Of a stretch of DNA of 64,000 bases, positions 1 through 8,029 are shown one piece after another. The translations under genes were made by a program, and so were the position numbers. The stretch's first letter is position 1; every line of letters begins with the position of its first letter. Under the pieces are notes generated by a model. The model saw only the letters and a program-made list of their open reading frames with translations, was not told the DNA's origin and did not search any database. Source of the DNA: Proteus vulgaris (GTDB taxonomy: Bacteria > Pseudomonadota > Gammaproteobacteria > Enterobacterales > Enterobacteriaceae). The stretch lies in contig NZ_JAEHOQ010000002.1 in assembly GCF_016239305.1 (NCBI RefSeq), positions 186,001 to 250,000 of the forward strand. The letters run 5' to 3'.

Positions 1-1
1 A

Positions 2-1561
2 CAAGCAGCTGAACTAGCTCGATTATGGGCAATGCCACCGGCTTATATTATTCGCCTATACTCTTTAGCGGGTGATATGAATTCAGCAGTTATATATGCT
101 CGTTTACATCATGCGTTTTCGTTTATGATCTCACAGTTACAAAACACTCATCCTGATATTGCTAATAAAATGCGCGAAGAATGGGCTGAATATCGTATTG
201 CTTGTGAAGACTATTTACAGGCCATCGACATTATCTGGGAATTAAATAATGAGGACAGCCGTAATAAAGCCAAGCATTGGTTAGAAATAGCCTATCAAGC
301 TGGTGGAGAATTAAGCCTACGAAGCCTAGTAAAATGGGCCTTTTTATTACCTGAGTCTTTTCATCAACATCAAAATGATATTAAAAAGACGATTAATGAT
401 CCTAACGCCTCTATTTCGCGCGCTATTTTAGCTAGAGCATTATTGGCTTTACCCAAACAAACCAAATTAACTGAACAACTGATTAATCAATTAATTCGAC
501 CTATTATTGTTGATCAATATGGTGTTAGCTCGGTATTAGAGAAAAAAGAAGTTAGCCAACTTATTCATAAAAGTACGAATAAATTATTCAAAGTCGATAT
601 CCCTCATAGTGATATTCCAGAGGCTAAACGTTATTCCTTAGATACACAAAACCACTTTATTTCGGCGACTATTCCAGAGCAAGGGCTTTCTGCTATCTAT
701 GATGTCGTTGCCTTAAATGATCACCGATATCTTATCGCATTGGGTGAATCTGGGGTGTTATTAACTGATAAAGCTGGAAGAAAACTTTGGCATAATTTAA
801 CGCCAACTTATCATATTGTTATCGCAGAAAACCACCAAAGCGCTTTATTATTAGCACCAAGAGGTGATTATTTCCAAATTCATTCATTAGCAATCACAAC
901 ACAGTCTATCCAAGAGCTTGGTACACTAAAATGTACTGTTTTTATCCGCAGTTTTGATGGCGTTTTTTGGACTATTGCAATTCGCAATACCGTTCAAGTT
1001 GTTGATACTAAAAATAACTTTAAGATAGTTTGGAATGTAGACACCTTGAATGGTGATGTTGTCGAGCTTCTTCGCCACAATGACTCTGAATATTGGCTAA
1101 TTAATAGTGAACCGAAAGAACGCTGGTCGTATATTTTACCCAATCGCCGACTAACTCAGCGAGAAAATCTGCCTCAAGCATTAAATGAGGAGTTAAAATA
1201 TGATCTGATGTCTAACTCATACTATGGTGTAAAACATGATAAATGCGTGCTCACATCAGCAAATTCACACTATACCCAACGTTTACAACTGCCAAATACT
1301 CAATCTATTGAAGAGCAGCAATCTTTTCATTTAACTTCAAGAACAGCCACGTTAGTTTATTGGCAAAAAGATGAATTAACGATATTTCGTTTATATAACA
1401 ATCAAAATCACTGTAGTTTTGAATTAAAGTGGCCGACAAAATTTACACCAAGTTATCGTCATGAGTTTAACCAATGGTATTTTTTCGATAATACAGGGCG
1501 TTTAGTGCATTTTAATTGGGATAATGGGCGAGTAAATACAGTGAGTTTGCTTTTAAAATAA
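2..1561 (+). CDS. Helical-repeat / beta-propeller-like protein, 5'-truncated
   Basis: The reading frame is already open at the window edge (codons from base 2 encode QAAELARLW before the first ATG at 32), so the gene begins outside the window; 519 residues are visible. Residues 1-170 are predicted helical and TPR/HEAT-like. Residues 200-509 are a series of short beta-rich blocks rich in aromatics (for example YLIALGESGVLLTDKAGRKLW, WNVDTLNGDVVELL), which suggests a WD40 or propeller fold. No signal peptide or catalytic motif is visible. By layout it could be the propeller member of a MoxR-vWA-beta-propeller ternary system whose partners would lie to the left; that is inference only. An AT-rich inverted repeat follows it. 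Confidence 0.7.
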   Translation, partial: QAAELARLWAMPPAYIIRLYSLAGDMNSAVIYARLHHAFSFMISQLQNTHPDIANKMREEWAEYRIACEDYLQAIDIIWELNNEDSRNKAKHWLEIAYQAGGELSLRSLVKWAFLLPESFHQHQNDIKKTINDPNASISRAILARALLALPKQTKLTEQLINQLIRPIIVDQYGVSSVLEKKEVSQLIHKSTNKLFKVDIPHSDIPEAKRYSLDTQNHFISATIPEQGLSAIYDVVALNDHRYLIALGESGVLLTDKAGRKLWHNLTPTYHIVIAENHQSALLLAPRGDYFQIHSLAITTQSIQELGTLKCTVFIRSFDGVFWTIAIRNTVQVVDTKNNFKIVWNVDTLNGDVVELLRHNDSEYWLINSEPKERWSYILPNRRLTQRENLPQALNEELKYDLMSNSYYGVKHDKCVLTSANSHYTQRLQLPNTQSIEEQQSFHLTSRTATLVYWQKDELTIFRLYNNQNHCSFELKWPTKFTPSYRHEFNQWYFFDNTGRLVHFNWDNGRVNTVSLLLK

Positions 1562-1570
1562 AAACCGACT

Positions 1571-1602
1571 AAAAGAAGAAGATGATTTTTTATTCTTCTT
1601 TT
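1571..1602. terminator. AT-rich hairpin between convergent genes
   Basis: AAAAGAAGAA at 1571-1580 pairs with TTCTTCTTTT at 1593-1602 across a 12-base loop. It lies between the plus-strand gene ending at 1561 and the minus-strand lysR remnant ending at 1590, so it could serve both. Stability is low because the stem is mostly A-T. Confidence 0.4.
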
Positions 1603-2489
1603 AAAAATGTCACGATGGTATTTCTTAGCCAATTAAGCGCATTATCATTATCACTACGTTGATGCCAAACCATCTGGAATTCTAATTCAGGGATATCAAG
1701 AGGGGGTTTAAACAGAAAAAATTTGTAACGCATATTCTGAGGGATCGCTTTTTCAGCAATAGTTAATATTAAATTTGTATTTTCTAATAATTGAGGCGCT
1801 ATTTGCCAATAAGGTACAGTGACCGCAATACGGCGTTGTTGATTAATCAATTGAAGTTGACGCTCTATTTCATTGGCATCGAAAGGTTTCATACTAACTA
1901 AGCATTCGGAGTCTTCAGTACCTTAGATAACACCTTATGTTCTAAATCTATTTTTACTGACAAATTGATTAGCGTGGTCGATAAATCAGTCTACCCAGAA
2001 AAGGCAATGGGGCTAGCCGATTGGCTTTCGTTTCCGCATATCTTAATCTAAACTACCTTCATGTAGCTTACTTTGCATTTCTTCTCGGCTACAGTGCCAG
2101 ATTTTTAGATCCACATCTGGCGCACAAGAGTGCAGATAATGAACTAATTTTGTTGAAATCAGCATTGCGCCATAATCCGACATGGCAATATTAAAACCTC
2201 TTTTACAATCAGAGGGCCGAAAATCTTGCTGAGCAATAAGATTATCGAGTTGTCCTAATGCCTGAGTGAGTGGCTGATAAAGTGACTCTGCTTTACTGGT
2301 TAATTGATATTGACCATTTTTTCTCACTAAAAGCGGATCTTGGAATAATTCTCTTAAACTGTTGAGAGTATGGCTTACTGCTGGCTGGCTTTTATGTAAT
2401 CGCTCTACCGCACGGCTGACGTGACACTCTCGCAATAGATAAAATAGAGTAACCATTTGATTTAAATCTAATTTTCTTAAGTTATTCAT
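1590..2489 (-). pseudogene. LysR-family regulator broken by an internal inversion
   Basis: Two minus-strand pieces are in the same frame. The N-terminal half (2489-2046, 148 aa) has a winged HTH including HVSRAVERLHKSQPAVSHTL. The C-terminal part starts around 1898 (VSMKPFDANEIERQL). Between them the minus strand has five stops. The plus strand of that same 147-base stretch (about 1899-2045) reads GVFSTLDNTLCSKSIF, then TDKLISVVDKSVYPEKAMGL, then ADWLSFPHIL, which is exactly the missing middle of the LysR effector domain. Re-inverting it would give ...EGSLD-L-A-F-GVF...FPHILVSMKPF... and a 299-residue protein, the normal family size. The gene is therefore inactive in this orientation. It is divergent from the DMT transporter at 2592, which it may once have controlled. 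Confidence 0.85.
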
Positions 2490-2591
2490 ATCACGAATAG
2501 TGCCTTATAAAATTGTTCATTTCCTCAAGATAACATCATTGATTAACATCCCCTTAATTTATTTTTAGTCGTAATTTATTAAGAGGTTATC

Positions 2592-3062
2592 ATGTCAACA
2601 TTATCATTATCTGGGCTTTTACTCGCTTTTTTGGCATTGTTTGCAGGTGCTGTGGTGCCTATTCAAGCGGCCAGTAACGCTATATTAGCCCGCCAATTAG
2701 GCCATCCTTTATGGGCAAGTGCAATATCGCTGTTAATCAGTATTGCGGTTTTAATTCCACTTTTATTTATCTTTAAAGTGCCTAAACCTAATTTCAGCAC
2801 TGATCTTTTTAGTCAACCTATCTGGATCTGGTTTGGCGGCATTGCTGGTATGCTTTATCTAACGTCTGCTTTAATTTTAGTGCCTAAAATTGGTAGTACG
2901 ACCTTTTTTGTGATGGTGATTGCAGGGCAACTGATTATTTCTGCTTTAATTGAACAATTTGGTTGGTTTGGTATGAGTCAAAACTCTATTCCATTAAGTA
3001 AGATTTTGGGAATTGGTTTGGTTATTTTAGGCGTTTTATGTGTCCAGTTCTCACGAAAATAA
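2592..3062 (+). CDS. DMT-superfamily inner-membrane transporter, YdcZ/DUF606 type
   Basis: A 156-aa, very hydrophobic protein with about five membrane segments, beginning LSLSGLLLAFLALFAGAVVP and containing AASNAILARQLGHPLWASAI. The length and the pattern of one short DMT half-unit fit the YdcZ (DUF606) family, whose members are small inner-membrane transporters of unknown substrate. An AAGAGG ribosome site lies 7 bases before the ATG. The gene is divergent from the inversion-broken lysR, whose product would have been its likely regulator. It appears intact. Confidence 0.8.
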   Translation: MSTLSLSGLLLAFLALFAGAVVPIQAASNAILARQLGHPLWASAISLLISIAVLIPLLFIFKVPKPNFSTDLFSQPIWIWFGGIAGMLYLTSALILVPKIGSTTFFVMVIAGQLIISALIEQFGWFGMSQNSIPLSKILGIGLVILGVLCVQFSRK

Positions 3063-3143
3063 GACTAAATTATAGCGTAGTTCTCTATAAACGTTGTACG
3101 CTATTATCAATCAGTTACTGTTAAATTTACTGAGAGCCTATAT

Positions 3144-3354
3144 ATGTTGCAAAAAGATCACCAATATCACCTAACAGATCTTATATTGGCAATGAAGCAA
3201 TTGAGTCACGAGATGATAATTTTTGTTTATACGGTGAAGATGATATTGAAGATAAATTAAGAATAATTTTTAAAATAGATAATTGTGCTCATTTCAATGA
3301 TTATCGAAGTGTTTTACCTTTTTTATCAATACACTCACTATCACCCGATTAAAG
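3144..3354 (+). pseudogene. Frameshifted remnant of a small protein gene
   Basis: An ATG at 3144 opens MLQKDHQYHLTDLI, but the most protein-like sequence continues in another frame from about 3185 (IGNEAIESRDDNFCLYGEDD, then IEDKLRIIFKIDNCAHFNDY) to a TAA at 3352-3354. That second frame has no start codon of its own, so one frameshift near 3180 would explain it. The reconstructed product of about 70 acidic residues is not recognised. It sits 10 bases before the next gene and may have been cotranscribed with it. Confidence 0.4.
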
Positions 3355-3364
3355 GAGAACACTA

Positions 3365-3679
3365 ATGATTGCCGTAATATTTGAAGTAAAAATCAAACCA
3401 GGAAAACAGGATCGTTATTTATCCTTAGCAACTGATTTAAGGCCATTACTAACAGATATTGAGGGATTTATTTCAATAGAGCGGTTTCAGAGTTTATCAA
3501 CCGAAGGAAAATTATTATCACTTTCTTGGTGGGAAAATGAAGAAGCGGTTTTGCAATGGAAGACAAATATTTTACATAAAAGTGCGCAACAAGAAGGTCG
3601 AGAGTCTATTTTCGATTTTTACAAAATTAGCATTGCTTCTTTGGCGCGTGAATACTCATTTGATGCAGAAAGTCTGTAA
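3365..3679 (+). CDS. Antibiotic biosynthesis monooxygenase (ABM)-domain protein
   Basis: A 104-aa cytoplasmic protein. It has the ferredoxin-like ABM layout: an N-terminal strand MIAVIFEVKIKPGKQDRYL, a helix, the central IEGFISIERFQSL strand and SLSWWENEEAVLQWK. The family includes heme-degrading and quinol-type monooxygenases, but many members have no known substrate. An AAAGGAG site precedes the ATG by 8 bases. The downstream ArsR-type regulator at 3757 may control it. The function assignment stops at the fold. Confidence 0.75.
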   Translation: MIAVIFEVKIKPGKQDRYLSLATDLRPLLTDIEGFISIERFQSLSTEGKLLSLSWWENEEAVLQWKTNILHKSAQQEGRESIFDFYKISIASLAREYSFDAESL

Positions 3680-3756
3680 TTAAATAGACTCGATAACTTG
3701 CTACAATAACGTTATTACCCCATTAATGGCATGCTATCAAAGGGCTTAATTTTTAA

Positions 3757-4464
3757 ATGGCTAAATCAGAGATAAAATCGGAATATCAACATACTGTAGG
3801 ATCAGCAATAGCCACTGTAGGTGCAGCAATATCTGATATTTCTAGAGTCAAAATACTCTGTGCATTAATGGATGGAAGGGCGTGGACAGCAACTGAGCTG
3901 GGGATTGTAGCTGATATTTCTGCTTCTACAGCAAGTAGTCATTTGTCCAAATTACTGAATAGTGGTCTGATTTCTGTGATATCCCAAGGTAAATATCGTT
4001 ATTTTCGATTAGCTGACGATGAAATTGCAAAAGTTATTGAAAATTTAATGAACTTTTCAACCAACCATATTTCACAAGCAAAAATTACAACGCCGAAAAA
4101 TCTAAGAAAAGCAAGAACTTGTTATAATCATTTAGCAGGTGAAGTGGCCGTTGATATTTATGATTCTCTTTGTCAACAAAAATGGATAACAGAAGATGGC
4201 CATGCTATTACAACGCTAGGTGTTGAGCGATTTAAAAATATAGGTATTGAATTTCAAGCAAAGCATTCACGAAATATTTGCTGCCCATGTTTAGACTGGA
4301 GTGAGCGTCGTTTCCATTTAGGTGGGCAAATTGGTACCGCTTTTTTTAATTATGCAGAGGCACAATCTTGGTTAACACGACATCAAGGATATAGAGAAGT
4401 GACTATCAACGAGAAAGGTTATAAAGCATTAATGCTCCACTTTAATATAAAAAGAAATAGTTAG
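3757..4464 (+). CDS. ArsR-type winged-helix transcriptional regulator
   Basis: A 235-aa DNA-binding protein. The N-terminal 100 residues form an ArsR/SmtB-like winged helix with the recognition region IVADISASTASSHLSKLLNS and the wing GKYRYFRLADDEIA. The C-terminal 130 residues carry a conserved-looking domain with RKARTCYNHLAGEVAVDIYD and a Cys pair in NICCPCLDWSERRFHLGG, which could bind a metal or sense redox state. The length and the C-terminal domain match the larger YczG-like regulators more than the short ArsR repressors. It follows the ABM-domain gene on the same strand by 77 bases. The ligand is unknown. Confidence 0.8.
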   Translation: MAKSEIKSEYQHTVGSAIATVGAAISDISRVKILCALMDGRAWTATELGIVADISASTASSHLSKLLNSGLISVISQGKYRYFRLADDEIAKVIENLMNFSTNHISQAKITTPKNLRKARTCYNHLAGEVAVDIYDSLCQQKWITEDGHAITTLGVERFKNIGIEFQAKHSRNICCPCLDWSERRFHLGGQIGTAFFNYAEAQSWLTRHQGYREVTINEKGYKALMLHFNIKRNS

Positions 4465-4540
4465 AAAAGGGGATTCATCTTTAGATGAGCGTTCAGAAGT
4501 GATCCGTATCCTAGACTCACATATATTCACATCATACTCC

Positions 4541-4568
4541 ATTTAACATAATATACATTATGCGAACC
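4541..4568 (-). other. dif: dif site (XerC/XerD chromosome dimer resolution site)
   Basis: Read on the minus strand, the 28 bases consist of an XerC arm GGTTCGCATAA, a central TGTATA and an XerD arm TTATGTTAAAT. This differs from the E. coli dif sequence, as I recall it, at one position only (G to T at base 4 of the XerC arm). dif is where XerCD, activated by FtsK, resolve chromosome dimers at the terminus. The nearby Ter site and tus gene support the assignment. No second copy was seen, so there is no sign of a dif-integrated element here. Confidence 0.92.
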
Positions 4569-4640
4569 TTGGTGTCTAAATATGGATAGGCACTGAAATC
4601 TCTATTTTGGTCTGGTTGATTATGTTGGTTCATTCTTAAC

Positions 4641-4832
4641 TCAAAGCTTATTCGCCACTGCTTTTTCTAGATCTTGAATATAGATTTTTTGTCTTTTCTT
4701 CAGATACTACTTCACTAAGGGTTTTAATAAAATCTTTTTGGATATCACGACTTCAGTAAAGTCGATTTCAGTGACTTCATTATCAGAAGTAAAAACACCC
4801 ATCCAGTGACCTTTGATATTTTCATTCTCCAT
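4641..4832 (-). pseudogene. Small gene interrupted by an in-frame TAG
   Basis: An ATG at 4832, preceded by a GAGAG ribosome-site-like sequence, opens a frame encoding MENENIKGHWMGVFTSDNEV and further residues. A TAG stops it at codon 42 (4709-4707). The same frame then continues with IYIQDLEKAVANKL to a TGA at 4643-4641. A single nonsense change in a 63-residue protein is the simplest reading; a short expressed 41-residue form cannot be excluded. The protein is not recognised. It lies just beside dif in a gene-poor stretch (4465-4957) with nothing else evident. Confidence 0.45.
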
Positions 4833-4957
4833 ATCAAACTCTCGTCTCTAATATTATTCCTATTAGTGTTATTGACTGGCATTTGATGCCAAACAAAAAT
4901 ATCACTGTACATTACTTCTATAATTACCAGCTTATTTCTTTATACAGATGTGGTCAC

Positions 4958-6079
4958 ATGGTTAACAAACTGAATCTTAATTGGCCTGAATTTTTAGAAA
5001 AATACTGGCAAAAAAAACCTGTTGTACTGAAAAATGCATTTCCTGATTTTGTCGATCCGATCACTCCAGATGAATTGGCCGGTCTGGCAATGGAACCGGA
5101 AGTTGACAGTCGCTTGGTCAGTCTCACTGGCAATAAATGGGAGGCAAGTCATGGCCCGTTTGAAGACTTCAGCGAGTTAGGTGAAGAAGGATGGTCACTA
5201 CTGGTACAGGCGGTCAACCATTGGCATATGCCGGCGGCTGAACTGGTGAAACCATTTCGCGTATTACCAGAATGGCGTCTTGATGATCTAATGATTTCCT
5301 ATTCTGTACCGGGAGGTGGTGTCGGACCACATATTGATAATTATGATGTTTTTATTATCCAAGGAATGGGTCGACGTCGTTGGCGTGTAGGCGACGCCCT
5401 ACCAATGCGTCAATTCTGCCCTCATCCAGCATTACTGCATGTTGACCCATTTGAACCAATTATTGATGTAGTAATGGCACCCGGAGATATTCTGTATATT
5501 CCACCGGGATTCCCTCATGATGGCTTCACTTTCGAAGATACCATGAATTATTCTGTTGGTTTTCGTGGACCAAATGGCCGTGATTTGCTGAGTAGCTTTG
5601 CAGACTACGCGCTGGAAAAAGATCTGGGCGGGATAAATTACGGCGATCCTAACCTGACAATACGCGACAATGCAGGAAGAATGGAAACTCATGAAGTTGA
5701 ACACCTGCGTGCCATGATGATTGAGATGATCAACAAGCCTGGTGATTTTGAACAATGGTTAGGTCGTTTTGTAACTACGCCTCGCCATGAACTGGATATC
5801 GCACCTGCAGAACCGCCATATCAGCCAGAAGAAGTACTGAGTGCGCTGAATGATGGTGAAAAGCTGATCCGACTGAGCGGGCTACGTGTCCTACGTATCG
5901 AAGATAATTTCTTTGTAAATACAGAAGGTTGGTCTACAAAAGAGACGAAAGGTGCAGATGCACTGTGCCAGCTTACAGAAGTTGGAAAAGATGAACTCGG
6001 TGAAGCACTGATGGAACCCACTTTTGTTGCGGAATTAACTGAATTTATCAATCAAGGATATTGGTACTTCGACGAATAA
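4958..6079 (+). CDS. roxA: Ribosomal protein L16 arginine 3-hydroxylase RoxA
   Basis: A 373-aa JmjC-fold Fe(II)/2-oxoglutarate oxygenase (YcfD family) that hydroxylates an arginine of ribosomal protein L16. Visible features are the family N-terminus LNWPEFLEKYWQKKPVVLKN, the cupin core VPGGGVGPHIDNYDVFIIQG containing the HxD iron ligands, and PGDILYIPPGFPHDG with the distal His. The ATG at 4958 was chosen over the one at 4883 because it gives exactly the E. coli length and the familiar start MVNKLNLNWPEF. A hairpin terminator follows at 6107. It is not obviously part of an operon. Confidence 0.93.
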   Translation: MVNKLNLNWPEFLEKYWQKKPVVLKNAFPDFVDPITPDELAGLAMEPEVDSRLVSLTGNKWEASHGPFEDFSELGEEGWSLLVQAVNHWHMPAAELVKPFRVLPEWRLDDLMISYSVPGGGVGPHIDNYDVFIIQGMGRRRWRVGDALPMRQFCPHPALLHVDPFEPIIDVVMAPGDILYIPPGFPHDGFTFEDTMNYSVGFRGPNGRDLLSSFADYALEKDLGGINYGDPNLTIRDNAGRMETHEVEHLRAMMIEMINKPGDFEQWLGRFVTTPRHELDIAPAEPPYQPEEVLSALNDGEKLIRLSGLRVLRIEDNFFVNTEGWSTKETKGADALCQLTEVGKDELGEALMEPTFVAELTEFINQGYWYFDE

Positions 6080-6106
6080 AACACGATTGTCTAGCAATAA
6101 TATGAT

Positions 6107-6135
6107 AAAACACCTGCTTGCGGGTGTTTTATTTT
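6107..6135 (+). terminator. Rho-independent terminator of roxA
   Basis: AAAACACC (6107-6114) pairs with GGTGTTTT (6123-6130), followed by ATTTT. It starts 27 bases after the roxA stop. Confidence 0.8.
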
Positions 6136-6198
6136 ATCGTTTCCGCCCTCCTTCTGTCTCAAGTAAGATGATGTCTGCTTTCGGCTTAATGATGACAA

Positions 6199-6221
6199 GA
6201 AAACCTCGCCTTAACGAGGCT
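6199..6221 (-). terminator. Terminator of the ars operon
   Basis: On the minus strand AGCCTCG-TTAAGG-CGAGG is followed by TTTTCTT. It lies about 33 bases past the arsC stop, at the end of the five-gene ars operon. Confidence 0.7.
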
Positions 6222-6253
6222 TCTATTACCGTAAAAATAGTCAATAAATTTTG

Positions 6254-6679
6254 TTATATCAGCTTATTCCCTTTGTCATCGACAACATTTTGTCCGTCTT
6301 CTTTTGAAAAGGCACCTTTTTGTGCTTCAGAAAGAATATCTAAAACGACTTCTGAAGGACGGCATAACCGAGTTCCTAATGGTGTCACAACAATAGGTCT
6401 ATTGATTAATATTGGATATTGCAACATATAATCAATAAGTTGCTCATCTGTCACATTAATATGTTCAAGGCCCAACTTATCATAGGGTTCAACATTCTTT
6501 CGTAATAATTCTCTAACCGAAATTCTCATATCAGTGATAAGTTTCTCTAAAACATATTTAGAGGGTGGCGTATCAAGATAAAGGATAATTTCAGGCTCTA
6601 CACTACTGTTTCGTATCATTTCAAGCGTATTTCGTGAAGTCCCACAATCGGGGTTGTGATAAATTACAATGCGATCCAT
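6254..6679 (-). CDS. arsC: Arsenate reductase (glutaredoxin-dependent) ArsC
   Basis: A 141-aa enzyme that reduces arsenate to arsenite with glutaredoxin, so that ArsB can export it. The start MDRIVIYHNPDCGTSRNTLE carries the catalytic Cys12 in the HNPxCGTSR loop. Arg residues of the arsenate site lie in LINRPIVVTPLGTRLCRPSE. Length equals the E. coli/R773 enzymes. It is last in arsRDABC, 10 bases after arsB, and is followed by a terminator. Confidence 0.96.
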   Translation of the reverse strand: MDRIVIYHNPDCGTSRNTLEMIRNSSVEPEIILYLDTPPSKYVLEKLITDMRISVRELLRKNVEPYDKLGLEHINVTDEQLIDYMLQYPILINRPIVVTPLGTRLCRPSEVVLDILSEAQKGAFSKEDGQNVVDDKGNKLI

Positions 6680-6689
6680 ATTGTCACCA

Positions 6690-7979
6690 CTAATTTATTA
6701 ATGTCAGTCGAAGAGCTAATGCAATCAATGTTACTGTTAGCACTGGGATTGTCATAACAATGCCCGTTTTAAAATAATATCCCCATGTAATGGTCATGTT
6801 TTTTTGTGATAAAACATGCAACCATAGTAATGTTGCCAAGCTTCCTATTGGCGTAATTTTGGGGCCTAAATCTGCACCAATTACATTGGCATAAATCATC
6901 GCTTCTTTAATTAATCCCGAGGCATTACTACCTTCAATGGATAAGGCGCCAACAAGAACTGTTGGCATATTATTCATAATTGATGATAAAAATGCGGTGA
7001 TATATCCCGTTCCTAGTGTTGCAATCCAAACACCTTGACTTGATAGGAAATCAAGAATTTCTGACAGATATTGAGTCAAACCAGCATTACGTAATCCATA
7101 AACAACAAGGTACATACCCAGAGAGAAAATTACGATTTGCCAAGGTGCCCCTCGTAAAACTTTTCGAGTATTAATCGTCTTTCCTTGTGCCGCGATAAAC
7201 CATAAAATTACAGCACCAACCGCAGCAATGGCACTAATTGGAATTCCCAAAGGTTCCAATATGAAAAAGCCAAATAATAAAAGAAGTAATACCAACCAAC
7301 CTGCTTTAAATGTTTTTACATCTTTAATTACGGTCGCAGGCACCGCTAATTTTGAGGTGTCATATTGCTGAGGAATATCTTTGCGAAAAAACCAATGCAA
7401 CATAATTAATGTCGCGATAATAGCGGCAATATCAACAGGGATCATCACAGAAGCATATTCCGTAAACCCGATATTAAAGAAATCAGCAGAAACGATATTG
7501 ACTAAATTTGAAACAATTAAAGGTAAGCTTGCCGTATCTGCAATAAACCCTGCAGCCATAACAAAAGCTAATGTTGTACCTTTACTAAACCCAAGCGCTA
7601 ACAACATTGCAATCACAATAGGCGTTAAAATAAGTGCAGCACCATCATTAGCAAAAAGTGCCGCAACGGATGCTCCTAGCAGAATAATATAACTAAATAA
7701 AAGCCGACCTTTGCCACCTCCCCATTTTGCGACATGGAGTGCAGCCCATTCAAAAAAACCACTTTCATCAAGAATAAGGCTAATGATAATAACGGCAACA
7801 AATGTTGCGGTTGCATTCCATACAATATTCCAAACTACGGGAATATCTTGGAGATTAATGACACCTAGCAATAGTGCAATTAACGCACCTATTGTTGCAC
7901 TCCAACCGATCCCCAATCCTTTAGGCTGCCAAATAACAAAAGTGATTGTTAAAATAAATATTAATACTGCAATAAGCAT
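6690..7979 (-). CDS. arsB: Arsenite efflux transporter ArsB
   Basis: A 429-aa inner-membrane As(III)/Sb(III) carrier with about 12 membrane segments. It contains the family signatures [40 protein letters not shown] and [17 protein letters not shown]. An ATG at 8003 is also in frame. The one at 7979 was chosen because an AAAGAGG site lies 6 bases before it and because it gives the standard 429-residue length beginning [14 protein letters not shown]. With ArsA present it probably works as the membrane part of an ATP-driven pump. Confidence 0.95.
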   Translation of the reverse strand: MLIAVLIFILTITFVIWQPKGLGIGWSATIGALIALLLGVINLQDIPVVWNIVWNATATFVAVIIISLILDESGFFEWAALHVAKWGGGKGRLLFSYIILLGASVAALFANDGAALILTPIVIAMLLALGFSKGTTLAFVMAAGFIADTASLPLIVSNLVNIVSADFFNIGFTEYASVMIPVDIAAIIATLIMLHWFFRKDIPQQYDTSKLAVPATVIKDVKTFKAGWLVLLLLLFGFFILEPLGIPISAIAAVGAVILWFIAAQGKTINTRKVLRGAPWQIVIFSLGMYLVVYGLRNAGLTQYLSEILDFLSSQGVWIATLGTGYITAFLSSIMNNMPTVLVGALSIEGSNASGLIKEAMIYANVIGADLGPKITPIGSLATLLWLHVLSQKNMTITWGYYFKTGIVMTIPVLTVTLIALALRLTLIN

Positions 7980-8029
7980 AAGAACCTCTTTTGGAAGGCT
8001 CATTGAGAGCCTTCTACCAGAAAATAAAG

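Noticed and set aside
4541-4568. Element integrated at dif (IMEX or filamentous phage)
   Set aside because: Only one dif-like sequence was seen, and no phage or Xer-using element gene lies beside it.
4532-4832. One longer frameshifted gene running through dif
   Set aside because: The same frame ends at 4641 with a natural-looking C-terminus after a single in-frame stop, so no frameshifts and no overlap with dif are needed.
6087-6431. Plus-strand frame of 114 codons
   Set aside because: It runs antisense over the 3' part of arsC and through two terminators; no ribosome site and low-complexity protein.
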